From Haloferax mediterranei ATCC 33500 (lineage in GTDB: Archaea > Halobacteriota > Halobacteria > Halobacteriales > Haloferacaceae), in the NCBI RefSeq assembly GCF_000306765.2, contig NC_017941.2, positions 496,001 through 560,000 of the forward strand: DNA of 64,000 bases, given 5' to 3'. Below, one piece after another: positions 45,843 to 54,864 of the stretch (positions within the stretch are counted from its first letter, which is position 1; every line of letters starts with the position of its first letter). A program made the translations under genes and the position numbers. The notes under the pieces were generated by a model. That model saw only the letters and a list, made by a program, of their open reading frames with translations, ran no database searches and had not been told where the DNA came from.

Positions 45843-46856
45843 ATGGACCCTGGTTCGATACCTGACGTGGACCCTGTGAGTCACGGTGGGACCGCAGACC
45901 ACTCGCTCGTGGATTTCAGTCTCGGTTCGAACCCGGAGCGCCCGACAGGTCTGGCGAGCATCTACGAAGCGACCCTCTCCACCTCGCGACGATATTCGAT
46001 GGACGACTACTCGGAGTTTTGCGTCGCCGCGGCAGACTACGTGGGCTGTGAACCCGACCAGGTCGTTCCCGCAGCGGGCGTCATCGAGGCGCTCCGACTC
46101 GCACTCGGCGTGACAGTTTCGCCCGGTGACAGCGTCGCGATTCCAGCACCGTGTTGTGGGGAGTACGGGCGCGAAATCAAATTACAGGGAGGAAAGCCGG
46201 TTCACGTACCATACGACGAATTTCTGGACGCGGTCGACCCAGAAGAGCACGCGACGGTGATTCTCAGCCATCCCAACAACCCGATGGGGTCGGCATATCC
46301 AACTGACGAACTTCGGGCATTTATCCGCGAGTGCCAGTGGGCGAATACACCGCTTATCGTCGACGAGTCGTACCTCGGATTCACTCGTCTCCCGAGCACT
46401 GCCGGTCTCGACGGCGTCATCGCGCTCCACTCGGTGACGAACGTCTTCGGCGTGCCGTCGCTCCGTGCCGGATTCGCCGCTGCGACGGGCGAACTGCGCG
46501 ACAAACTCTCTTGCGCGCGGTGTACGTGGGTACTCTCGTCGCCCGCGGTCGAAGTCGCGACGTACTGCCTCAAACAGGACGACTTTCTCGAAGTGACGCG
46601 CAACCGAGTCGAGCGGGAACGGTCCCGAATCGTCGCTGAGCTGAAGGTGCTCGGCTACGAGCCGTATCCGGCGGATAGTTCACTCATTTTGTTCCGGGCC
46701 GATGACGTAGACCATGTTCTTCACGAAACTCGAAGCCGCGGGATTGCCGTTCGAGACGCACGCTGCTACCGAACCCTCGACTCCCACGTGCGGATAACCG
46801 TCCGTCGACCCCACGAAAACGACAGTCTCCTCGATGCGCTCGCCGAGGCGGTATGA
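45843..46856 (+). CDS. CobD paralogue lacking the PLP lysine (probable pseudoenzyme)
   Basis: 337 residues, about half identical by eye to CobD upstream and collinear with it. In place of the PLP lysine motif (SLTKMFG) it reads SVTNVFGVPSLRAGF, with Asn200 encoded by AAC at 46440-46442. The ILSHPNNPMG and LIVDESYLGF motifs remain. Without the lysine it cannot form the internal aldimine. Full length and well-conserved, so likely kept for another role such as binding or regulation. Own promoter region ~100 bases long. Confidence 0.85.
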   Translation: MDPGSIPDVDPVSHGGTADHSLVDFSLGSNPERPTGLASIYEATLSTSRRYSMDDYSEFCVAAADYVGCEPDQVVPAAGVIEALRLALGVTVSPGDSVAIPAPCCGEYGREIKLQGGKPVHVPYDEFLDAVDPEEHATVILSHPNNPMGSAYPTDELRAFIRECQWANTPLIVDESYLGFTRLPSTAGLDGVIALHSVTNVFGVPSLRAGFAAATGELRDKLSCARCTWVLSSPAVEVATYCLKQDDFLEVTRNRVERERSRIVAELKVLGYEPYPADSSLILFRADDVDHVLHETRSRGIAVRDARCYRTLDSHVRITVRRPHENDSLLDALAEAV

Positions 46857-46892
46857 GACACGCCGTTTGCGGAACGACGTTCGGGACGCCGG

Positions 46893-47000
46893 TCACCAGT
46901 TTATATACACGATGGCGGCAATCGCGAGAAGCGTCACAAACACTGCGACCGTAGACCCATCGACGACAAAAGTGTACGATTGAATGACGATTCTGACCAT
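46893..47000 (-). CDS. Small one-helix membrane protein (35 residues)
   Basis: ATG at 47000 opens MVRIVIQSYTFVVDGSTVAV and a hydrophobic VFVTLLAIAAIVYI helix before the stop. Composition is what a small membrane protein shows. It is antisense to nothing else and fills most of a 268-base gap. Confidence 0.45.
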   Translation of the reverse strand: MVRIVIQSYTFVVDGSTVAVFVTLLAIAAIVYINW

Positions 47001-47042
47001 CGGTGATGGTATGGCAGTAGTACGCCCACCACATTAACGATT

Positions 47043-47055
47043 GTTACCATGTAAC
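47043..47055. promoter_or_regulatory. GTTAC-CAT-GTAAC palindrome
   Basis: A short perfect inverted repeat between the small membrane protein gene and the MinD gene, with 'gtaacatgt' adjacent. Possible regulator site for either gene. Confidence 0.35.
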
Positions 47056-47124
47056 ATGTGAGTCATCGGATGTCGTTCACTCTCGTTCCGAACACTTATG
47101 CGAAGTCACTCGGCACGTGGGTGC

Positions 47125-47898
47125 ATGGTTGAGGCGTTCGCCGTCGCCAGTGGAAAAGGCGGCACGGGGAAGACGACGAGTACACTCGCGCTCGGGATGG
47201 CGCTCGCCGAGGACTACGACGTGACCGTCATCGATGCCGACACGGGGATGGCGAATCTCCTGTTTCACGCCGGACTCAACGATGCCGACGTGACGCTCCA
47301 CGACCTCCTTATCGCCGAACGAGATGTCGCCGTCGAAGATGCTGTTTACGACCGGTTCGGGATGTCGGTTGTCCCCTGTGGAACGAGTCTTGCGGCGTTC
47401 GAAGCGGCGGACCCCGGCAGGCTTCGCGACGTGGTCGCCGAACTCGCAAGCAACACCGACGTGCTTCTTCTCGACTCGCCCGCTGCACTCGGGTCGAAGA
47501 GCGCGGTCTTGCCTATCGTCCTCGCCGACAGAATCGTCGTCGTACTCCAACCGACTGTCCCCTCACTTTCTGACGGTCTGAAGGTTCAGGAGTACGCTCA
47601 CTCCTACGGGACCGACACCGCAGGTGTGGTGTTCAACCGCGTTCGACCCGACGAAAACGTCGACCGAATCGCCGAACAAGCGGGCCGGTATTTCGGCGGC
47701 CAGACGCTCGCGTCGATTCCCGAGAGTGACGCAGTTCGCGCCGCCCGGCGGGAGGGAAAACCCCTTTTGGCACACGCACCCGCCGACCCGGCGGCCGACG
47801 CCTTCCGCGAGGCTGCCGCCCGATTAGATGTCCGCGACGGCGATGGAAGCGACGTGGCTGAGCGATTCAAAAACGCCGTCGTTCCCGAGCGTATATGA
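47125..47898 (+). CDS. MinD-family ATPase (MinD2-like)
   Basis: 257 residues from the ATG at 47125. Deviant Walker A SGKGGTGKTT at residues 9-18, Walker A-prime VTVIDADTGMANL, and VLLLDSPAALG. Its place just upstream of a specific partner gene matches H. volcanii MinD2 (I recall HVO_0595), reported to affect cell shape and motility; the assignment is by memory. Overlaps the next gene by ATGA. Confidence 0.85.
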   Translation: MVEAFAVASGKGGTGKTTSTLALGMALAEDYDVTVIDADTGMANLLFHAGLNDADVTLHDLLIAERDVAVEDAVYDRFGMSVVPCGTSLAAFEAADPGRLRDVVAELASNTDVLLLDSPAALGSKSAVLPIVLADRIVVVLQPTVPSLSDGLKVQEYAHSYGTDTAGVVFNRVRPDENVDRIAEQAGRYFGGQTLASIPESDAVRAARREGKPLLAHAPADPAADAFREAAARLDVRDGDGSDVAERFKNAVVPERI

Positions 47899-48452
47899 GA
47901 ATCCCCCAAGGTGCACTTCTCCGGTCACGGGTAGTCGACGACGCGGCGGACGTGCTTCGGTCGGTCCTCGAAGAAGGACTGACCGGATACGTCGTTTTCG
48001 AGCCACAGGACGCGCTGCTCCTCGGAGAGACCACGCGAGGCGTCGTTACGTTCGAAGACGGGATTCCCGTCCTCGCGTACGACACCGAAAATGAACGGGG
48101 CGGCCGAGACGGGTTGGAGGGGTTCGCCGTCACCGGCCCGAACCGGGTTGCAATCCACGCTGTCGACCTCGACGACCTCGCGGATGCACACGATGTAGAC
48201 GAGTTTCGCGTCCCGCCGGGCGCTCCCGCGCGCATCCTCGCGGGTGACGAGCGACTGGCCGAACGGACAACCGAGGCCGCGCCCGCGTCTCGACGCGAGG
48301 AGGGCCGCGACCAGAGTTCGGTCGAAGCGTTCCTCTCGGACGCCGATGCAATCGAGGCGATTCGCTCCGAAGCGCGGGAGGAAGCACGCGCTCGCGCCTC
48401 GGAGTGGGGACTCGACGACGTATTGGTTGACGACGACACCGACAGCACGTAA
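47895..48452 (+). CDS. MinD2-operon partner, unknown function
   Basis: 185 residues. Structured N-terminal half (TGYVVFEPQDALLLG; ETTRGVVTFEDGIPVLAY), then an acidic/Arg-rich C-terminal helix. Overlaps the MinD gene by 4 bases. Probable homologue of H. volcanii HVO_0596 by position (recalled). No catalytic motif seen. Confidence 0.75.
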   Translation: MRIPQGALLRSRVVDDAADVLRSVLEEGLTGYVVFEPQDALLLGETTRGVVTFEDGIPVLAYDTENERGGRDGLEGFAVTGPNRVAIHAVDLDDLADAHDVDEFRVPPGAPARILAGDERLAERTTEAAPASRREEGRDQSSVEAFLSDADAIEAIRSEAREEARARASEWGLDDVLVDDDTDST

Positions 48453-48573
48453 CACGCTTCTCGGCGGCTGAGAACTGCTCTCTGTGGTTATACCGATTTT
48501 CATTCGTCTACGAGCATCCAACAGTGAGCGAAGACCGGGTATCCGTCACACTATCTTTAAACAGCGAGAGAAT

Positions 48574-49265
48574 CCCGGCCTTTAGGGCGGGTGTGAATCG
48601 CGTCACTCGACTCCGTAATCCACGTGTTTCAACGACGAGTGCGACACGATGACTGCTGTGAACGAGGTCGTCAGCGGTGAAGACCTCAACTGGCACTCGA
48701 AGAACGCGCTCAAACAATACGTGCCGAACCTCCTTGACGAGGACATCGGAAAGTACTGGAACCGGCGGGTCGACAAGTGGTTGTTCTCTCGATTGCAGTC
48801 GCGCATCGAGGATAAGGCAGCGGAACACGGTATTTCTGTGGAATACGTGCATCCGCATTACACGTCGAAAACGTGCCACGCCTGTCAGCATATCGGGTAC
48901 AGGCCACATCAGGGTCGTTCAAGTGTACGAACGAGGCGTGTTGGGTGTCGGAGTATCAGGCGGATTTGAACGCAGCGACGAACATAGCTAATCGGCATAA
49001 TCCGTGGGGAGAGAGCCTGCCTTGGAAATCGGCAGGCGATGTCTCGCCTCGGAGCGGGAGCCAGTGGCAGGCCCACGAAGACACGTCACCGAGCGAGGGA
49101 CTCCCGTCCGAGAGGCGGGCTTCCGATGACAAGGTTTCGTCTAGCTCACCAGCAGTGGGAGCGGGGACGGTACCGGAGACCGGTGACACGCACACGTCTT
49201 GAAACCTCGATCCAGCACGTTGCTAGTATGCCTCCCGTGGGGGAAGCCCCGCCGTTCACGGCGGG
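48574..49265 (+). mobile_element. Decayed IS1341-type (TnpB-only) element
   Basis: Hairpin-like CCCGGCC-ttta-GGGCGGG at 48574-48591 on the left, and a perfect 8-base stem CCCGCCGT-tc-ACGGCGGG at 49248-49265 on the right, bracket a TnpB remnant. Such stems are found at the ends of haloarchaeal IS1341 elements and in the RNA encoded there. Exact ends are not fixed. The TnpA transposase is absent. Confidence 0.6.
48649..49202 (+). pseudogene. TnpB (RNA-guided nuclease family) C-terminal fragment, frameshifted
   Basis: First frame holds the RuvC-flanking region: WLFSRLQSRIEDKAAEHGIS and HYTSKTCHACQHIGYR with the first zinc-ribbon CxxC. A frameshift near 48900-48930 moves the frame to GSFKCTNEAC, then YQADLNAATNIANR, the second half of the zinc ribbon and the Asp-containing RuvC III motif. 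The N-terminal ~300 residues are missing. Not functional. Confidence 0.85.
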
Positions 49266-49310
49266 CGAGGATGTCACTCTGCACCGATTTGGGGACAGAT
49301 ACTAAGCACC

Positions 49311-50048
49311 ATGACCCATAATTCGGCCGTGACTGTCCTGCGTTTGCTTCGACTTCACCGTCCCGCCGACTTCGCCGATTGGTATCGTATCGGCGCTGAG
49401 TACGTCCACGACGTCGCTGCGGGGCTGGGCCTTCGCGTCGGGGACTTCGAATCGCGGGTCGTCCGCGCGACCGATGCGATGCGTGCTGGACGGACGGACC
49501 TGCCGCCGGACCTCGCCCGCTCTGTTGCTGCCGACCTTCTGGCCGACGCCACGTTTTGTGACCCGTTTTGCCAGTGGATGCCACTGTGGTACGAACTCGG
49601 ACTTGCCGCACCGTGTTCCTACACCGATTTTCAACTCCGTCGAGTCGCAAAGCAGTACGCGACTGACCTCCCGCACTTGTCGGTACCGCGGTTCTCCCGT
49701 CCCGAAGACGTGTACATCGACGGTCGTCCAGCGACCGCGTACGTCGACGGCTTTGCCGACCAATTCACTCTTGCCGCCGCCGTACTCCACCTCGAATGGT
49801 TCGTCTACGTCGCACGCGAATCGGGAATCTTCGTGCCGCCACTATTTGTCGAGCGAACCCGCGAGCAGACGGTTGCGTACTACACCGGTCGCCGGTCGGA
49901 CCTCGACCCAGACGTTCGAACCTTCCAGCGGCTCCTGTTTTCTGACGACGAGTGGGTCCGCCGCATTGCAGACGTGTACGACCTCGACAGCGCGTTGTTT
50001 GACCTCTGGGCCCGGATTCTCGAACGCGAACGGCGTGCCCTCTCCTGA
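49311..50048 (+). CDS. Haloarchaeal conserved hypothetical protein
   Basis: 245 residues, mainly helical: DWYRIGAEYVHDVAAG, PDLARSVAADLLADA, WFVYVARESGIF. Not recognised; no signal, membrane span or catalytic motif. It stands alone between the decayed TnpB element and the ubiA gene. 50049-50418 upstream of ubiA has no gene. Confidence 0.65.
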   Translation: MTHNSAVTVLRLLRLHRPADFADWYRIGAEYVHDVAAGLGLRVGDFESRVVRATDAMRAGRTDLPPDLARSVAADLLADATFCDPFCQWMPLWYELGLAAPCSYTDFQLRRVAKQYATDLPHLSVPRFSRPEDVYIDGRPATAYVDGFADQFTLAAAVLHLEWFVYVARESGIFVPPLFVERTREQTVAYYTGRRSDLDPDVRTFQRLLFSDDEWVRRIADVYDLDSALFDLWARILERERRALS

Positions 50049-50142
50049 GGCGTGTATCCGACGCTAAACGCCGTGATATGCATCCATACGAGACACATGA
50101 CAATTGAAAAATGTTTTAACGATGGGGGATAAACGCAGGTAC

Positions 50143-50160
50143 TGCAGGTACATACCTGCA
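50143..50160. promoter_or_regulatory. 18-base perfect palindrome upstream of ubiA
   Basis: TGCAGGTA-ca-TACCTGCA, with one more GCAGGTA half-site just before (50135). About 260 bases upstream of the ubiA ATG, in a 370-base gene-free stretch that also contains a GGGGA-gtgt-TCCCC hairpin. Could be a regulator site or part of a noncoding RNA. Confidence 0.5.
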
Positions 50161-50418
50161 CTTGGGTTGCGTATACAGGGGAGTGTTCCCCAGTGTCCGT
50201 GGAGTGTAGGCGGGTGCCCGGCCGTCTGCACTCTTCCTTCTCATAGTCGCGGATTCTGTCACCGTGAGCGTCTGCCCCCGTCTATTCTGTCCCTGTAGCC
50301 GTACTAGATATTCTGACAAATTGGGGCTGTTCCCATACACTTGAATGTGTGGATAACTGACCTGTCATCGACGGCGGGTGTGGGATTACAACGTTCATGG
50401 CCCCGCCGTAGTGATAAA

Positions 50419-51351
50419 ATGTCAAATAAACAAAATCATGTCACGGGTGGCGTACTAAATCCAGAACTCATACACGAAATCTCGAAATGGGTTGTCGGGG
50501 TCGTTGGACAGACGGTCAATGTATTTCGGTACAGTTCGGCGTATCTTGCAGTGATTGCGGTCGTTCAGGTGATGCTCGTCACAAGGGCGTTGTCGTTGGA
50601 CGTCACGCTTGCTCCGGTGGTTGTTGGGTTGGTGACGTTCGCAGTCTATCTCGGAGACCGAATCGCTGATGCCGACACCGACGCGGAAACGACGCCCGAC
50701 CGGGCGGCGTTTATCCAACGACACGAACGCACGCTGAACCACGTGGTTTCGCTGTCGTACGGTGTTGCTGTCGCGCTCTCTGTCCTCGGTGGACCACTTG
50801 CGTTGGTACTGACGCTCCTTCCCGGCGTGTTTTGGGTTCTCTACGCGTCCGACTGGCTCCCGAGCCTCACCGCGCAGTTTCGCCGTCTCAAGGATGTTTT
50901 GCTCGTGAACTCGCTCGTCGTCGCGTTCGTGTGGGCCGTGACGCTGACTGCTCTTCCGCTCACATTCGCTGGCGCGCCAGTCACACCGGCCGCCGTCGTC
51001 GTGTTCGCGTATTATCTCCTCGGTATCTTCGTCAACGTCGAGATTCCCAACGTCCGCGATACTGCTGGTGACCGCGCTATCGGCGTCGAGACACTTCCCG
51101 TCGTACTCGGTGTTACCCGAACTCGTCGCGTCCTGTACGGGATTGATATCGTGACAGCACTCATGCTCGTCGGTGCTGCATTGTGGGGACTTCTTGCCCC
51201 GCTGTTCGTCGCGGCACTCCTCGTCGGTCTCGCGTTTTCCGTCTGTGTTACGTCCTTGGTGGGTCGGACCGCTCACGGCGATGCACTCACGCTCGCGGCC
51301 GAATCTGAATACGTGGTCGTTGCTGCCGTCTTAGCTCTAGTCATCCTCTAA
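50419..51351 (+). CDS. UbiA-family prenyltransferase
   Basis: 310 residues from the ATG at 50419, eight or nine membrane spans. The first aspartate motif reads YLGDRIADADTD (Asp80-Asp88) and the second NVRDTAGDRAIG. UbiA enzymes join prenyl diphosphates to aromatic or other acceptors, e.g. in menaquinone, ether lipids or C50 carotenoids. The acceptor is not identifiable. Confidence 0.87.
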   Translation: MSNKQNHVTGGVLNPELIHEISKWVVGVVGQTVNVFRYSSAYLAVIAVVQVMLVTRALSLDVTLAPVVVGLVTFAVYLGDRIADADTDAETTPDRAAFIQRHERTLNHVVSLSYGVAVALSVLGGPLALVLTLLPGVFWVLYASDWLPSLTAQFRRLKDVLLVNSLVVAFVWAVTLTALPLTFAGAPVTPAAVVVFAYYLLGIFVNVEIPNVRDTAGDRAIGVETLPVVLGVTRTRRVLYGIDIVTALMLVGAALWGLLAPLFVAALLVGLAFSVCVTSLVGRTAHGDALTLAAESEYVVVAAVLALVIL

Positions 51352-51434
51352 TTGGTACAAAAATATAGATACATTACATTTTTTGGTGAATCTACTGGTG
51401 TTTATTATACTTCGAATGGGTCGTACTGCCCACG

Positions 51435-53120
51435 ATGGTCCCTATTACCCCACTCACCCTGGTGTTACTCGCCACAATCGTTATCGGGGTCGCAGCGACG
51501 CTCACCGCGTGGCGGGCCCGACCGGAGCCGGGGTCGTTCCCGCTTGTCGCCATGCTTGCGGGACAAAGTTGGTGGTCAATTTGCCTCGTGTTGCAGATTC
51601 AAGCGACGACGCTCCACGAAAAACTATTCTGGGTTGCTGTTTCGTGGCTCGGTGTTGTCGTTATTCCTGTGGGGTGGCTCGCATTCGCGCTTGATTACAC
51701 TGGTCGCGACAAGTACCTTCAGCCCCAATACCTCGTGCTCGCCAGCCTTATTCCCGCTATCACGGTTATTCTGACACTGACCGGCGAGTACCACGACTTG
51801 CTCTATCGTGAGTCTACCCTCATCGTCCAAAACGGGGCCTTCCGTCTCGACCAGTCTGTTGGCCCGTGGTTTTGGGTTATTACGGGCTACACCTATCTGC
51901 TTGGCTTGCTCGGGAGTATCCCGATTTTCGGTATGTTGACGAGTGAGATGCGCCCGTTCCGTGGGCAGAGCGTCGCGCTTCTCCTCGGGACGCTCGCACC
52001 GTGGGCGAGTAACGTGTTCTACCTGCTCGGTATTTTCGACACGTCCGGTCTCGACCCGACTCCAGTTGCGTTTTCGGTATCCGGTGTCGCCTACCTCGCC
52101 GCAGTCACTCGGTTTCGGCTCTTCGGGGCGAGTCCGTCACCGACACATCGGGCTCGCAGACTCGTCTTCACACAGATGCACGACGGTGCCGTCGTCGTCG
52201 ACCGACACGACACGATTGTCGATATGAACGAACCGGCGGAAGACATCCTTGGAACCAACGCCACGACCGTTCTCGGGATGCCCTCGGACAGTATCATCCC
52301 GTCGTACGATGAGTTACCGGTAGACGGGGAGGTTTCCGAGCCGATTTCGATTGAGACATCTTACGGAACGGACCGCTACGACGTTTCTGTCACGCGCATC
52401 GACGACGTTCACGGTCGGTTCCTCGGGTGTCTGATTTCGTTTCACGATGTCAGTGAGATTCTACGCGAGCGGCAGCGACTCAAAGTACTCAATCGAGTAC
52501 TCCGGCACAACCTCCGGACGGAAGCGAATCTCATCTCGGGATATGCCGATCTGGTCGCCGATACCGAAGGAACTTCAGAAAGCCAGCTTATAAAGAAACA
52601 CACCCAGCGTATCATCGATGTCGGTGACAAAGGTCGAGCGATTGTCGACCTGTTCGAGACCAACTGGATGGCGAAGCAACCCCGTTCCGTTCCGGAACTG
52701 CTCGATGCGTGTGTGACGGAGGTCGCCAAAACGTATCCTGACGCGCGTATCAGCACAGGAAACGTATCGCCCGACATCGTCGTTTCGCCCGTCCTCAAGC
52801 CCGTTCTCGTGAACCTCATCGAAAACGGTGTCGAGCACAATGCTAACGACGAGCCGTGGGTTCAGATTTCCACTCGAATCGACGATACCACGGTCGAGTT
52901 CCAGGTCATCGATGACGGCGACGGAATCGGTGAGTACGAACGTGAAGTGCTCGAACACGGCGACGAGACGCCACTCGAACATGGAAGCGGACTGGGTCTG
53001 TGGCTCGTTCGGTGGGGCGTCGATATCGCCGACGGTGAATTGCGTTTCGAGAACCGACAGACAGGTGGGTCAGTGGTGACGGTTCGGGTGCCGCGGTTGT
53101 CGGTAGCCGAACGAAACTGA
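51435..53120 (+). CDS. Sensor histidine kinase with N-terminal 7TM module
   Basis: 561 residues. Seven hydrophobic spans in residues ~1-230 (histidine-kinase 7TM domain), then a PAS domain (HDGAVVVDRHDTIVDMNEPAE), H-box VLRHNLRTEANLI with His358, N-box ENGVEHN and G-boxes DDGDGIGE and GSGLGLWLV. A membrane-located two-component sensor. No response regulator in the window. Confidence 0.88.
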   Translation: MVPITPLTLVLLATIVIGVAATLTAWRARPEPGSFPLVAMLAGQSWWSICLVLQIQATTLHEKLFWVAVSWLGVVVIPVGWLAFALDYTGRDKYLQPQYLVLASLIPAITVILTLTGEYHDLLYRESTLIVQNGAFRLDQSVGPWFWVITGYTYLLGLLGSIPIFGMLTSEMRPFRGQSVALLLGTLAPWASNVFYLLGIFDTSGLDPTPVAFSVSGVAYLAAVTRFRLFGASPSPTHRARRLVFTQMHDGAVVVDRHDTIVDMNEPAEDILGTNATTVLGMPSDSIIPSYDELPVDGEVSEPISIETSYGTDRYDVSVTRIDDVHGRFLGCLISFHDVSEILRERQRLKVLNRVLRHNLRTEANLISGYADLVADTEGTSESQLIKKHTQRIIDVGDKGRAIVDLFETNWMAKQPRSVPELLDACVTEVAKTYPDARISTGNVSPDIVVSPVLKPVLVNLIENGVEHNANDEPWVQISTRIDDTTVEFQVIDDGDGIGEYEREVLEHGDETPLEHGSGLGLWLVRWGVDIADGELRFENRQTGGSVVTVRVPRLSVAERN

Positions 53121-53268
53121 CCACACCTTGCGGTACTCCGACTTGGCAACAAACGTCGGACCCACTTCGGACTGTGTCGTCCCGAGACGTACTCGGTGAA
53201 GATGACAAAATTATAAACTCTATTATTGTTCTAGAATACGTTATCAATACTCCAACAGGACCTGTTTC

Positions 53269-54303
53269 ATGAACCGGCGAACATACCTCGGTCTGGTGGG
53301 TACCACTGTAGGACTGTCCGGATGTACGGGCGGTGGCGACCAGCCCCGAACCGACACGGACACAACCGAACCCCGAACTCAGGGTCCGACTCCACAAACG
53401 GCGGTCGAAACGACGGTCGATAACGTCTCGGAGGGGTCCGGCGAATACGGACTGGACGTTGCCGAAGCGACGGTCGGAGAGGTGTTCGGAGACGAGACGC
53501 TTGCAATGGTCATTCGCTCCATCGAGCGGGTGAGTCAAATCGGGGCCTTCAAGCGGGCCGACGATGGCAAGGTCTTCTTGAAAGTTCGACTCGCGGTGAA
53601 GAACGTCACCTCGGACGAGTACCTCGCCTTCTCGGGGAAGAGCCAAACCCGCGTCGTCGACGCCGAGAAACAGGCCTATCAACAGACCCAGACGTTCGAC
53701 CAATCCGGGAAACAGTTCACTGCCGGACAACTCGTTCCCGGAGAGGTTTCGCGAGGGGATTTGGCCTACGAGATTCCGGAGGATGCGTCCGACCTCAAAC
53801 TCCGATTCGACTTCTTAGCGTCCGACCCCTTCTCGTACGACCGGGTTGTTGTTCCTCTCGGTGACTCACCGAACTCACCCGAGGACGTTATACAGGATTT
53901 TCAGGTCGATGTCGCCTCCCCCGGAGAAGCAATCGAATTCAACGGCATCAGCGTCACCGTCAATTCGGTGGATATCGCCGGAAACGTCGGGAGTTCGAAC
54001 GCCGGTGATGGCAAGGAGTACGCGATTGTCGATTTCTCGGTGGAAAACAAGACTGACGAACAACAGCAACTCTCGTCGCTCCTCCAGATGTGCTTGAAAG
54101 ACGGCGCGGGATTCCCCTACTCCCAAGATATCGTCGCAACGTCGCAGCTTTCGGAACCGTACGAGGATAACTACATCGACAGCGGAGACACTCAGCGCGG
54201 CAAATTGGCGTATAATGTGGCCGAGGGTGCTGCGCCGCTCTACTGGACGCTCGATTTTGACCTGATGGCGGATGCGGATAAGGGCATCTGGAACGTTCGG
54301 TAG
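53269..54303 (+). CDS. Lipoprotein with two DUF4352-like domains
   Basis: 344 residues. Signal NRRTYLGLVG, lipobox at Cys19 (GLSGC). Two similar beta-rich domains: MVIRSIERVS...FLKVRLAVKNVTSD in the first half, VTVNSVDIAG...YAIVDFSVENKTDE in the second, the DUF4352 pattern. Surface-anchored; function unknown. Last gene before the AT-richer island. Confidence 0.8.
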   Translation: MNRRTYLGLVGTTVGLSGCTGGGDQPRTDTDTTEPRTQGPTPQTAVETTVDNVSEGSGEYGLDVAEATVGEVFGDETLAMVIRSIERVSQIGAFKRADDGKVFLKVRLAVKNVTSDEYLAFSGKSQTRVVDAEKQAYQQTQTFDQSGKQFTAGQLVPGEVSRGDLAYEIPEDASDLKLRFDFLASDPFSYDRVVVPLGDSPNSPEDVIQDFQVDVASPGEAIEFNGISVTVNSVDIAGNVGSSNAGDGKEYAIVDFSVENKTDEQQQLSSLLQMCLKDGAGFPYSQDIVATSQLSEPYEDNYIDSGDTQRGKLAYNVAEGAAPLYWTLDFDLMADADKGIWNVR

Positions 54304-54416
54304 GCGTTGGGCGCTTGGTTAGCTCTCTTTTTTGTAGCGAGTTACGGTCTAGGTGTTTAGTTGTGGTTTGATTGTTCGGTGTGAGAATCATGTACTCTCG
54401 CCACCATCATTTATTA

Positions 54417-54836
54417 ATGATTTATGAGGATGATAATAGATACGCAGTTCAGAGAGCGCGCTACCTTGCAAGGAAAACAGACTTGAGACAGGTCGAGGGC
54501 GAAACTGTTGCGTATTGTGAAAGAGGATACTCAACGCTGGGGATTGCAAAGAGAACGGATACAACGCAGTCTACAGTTCAGGATTATCTTGAACTCGCAG
54601 AGGCACTCTACGGTTGGGAAGCTACGACCACCAAAGTACTCCCCGGCGAACAGCCACCTGATTTAGAACAGGTGTCACCAGGATACCATAGGACACTGAA
54701 GACTAGACAGTCAAAGCTTGATTGGCTTGAAACGGTGAGAAAGCACGAGTCTCGTCTTCCTCAGGAATGGGTTGCAAAAGTCTTAGCAGAAGCAAGAGAG
54801 GATGGGTTTACTCACAAAGATACAAGATCTAAGTAA
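54417..54836 (+). CDS. Small HTH protein in accessory island
   Basis: 139 residues from the ATG at 54417; ATG 54390 would add nine. A DNA-binding-type helix-turn-helix YSTLGIAKRTDTTQSTVQDYL sits near the middle. The rest is charged and helical. Base composition is much more AT-rich than the neighbours. Convergent with the dGTPase, 28 bases apart. Likely transcription factor or element-borne protein. Confidence 0.6.
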   Translation: MIYEDDNRYAVQRARYLARKTDLRQVEGETVAYCERGYSTLGIAKRTDTTQSTVQDYLELAEALYGWEATTTKVLPGEQPPDLEQVSPGYHRTLKTRQSKLDWLETVRKHESRLPQEWVAKVLAEAREDGFTHKDTRSK

Positions 54837-54864
54837 GTGCGGGGGAGATCCGGAAAACAGAACT

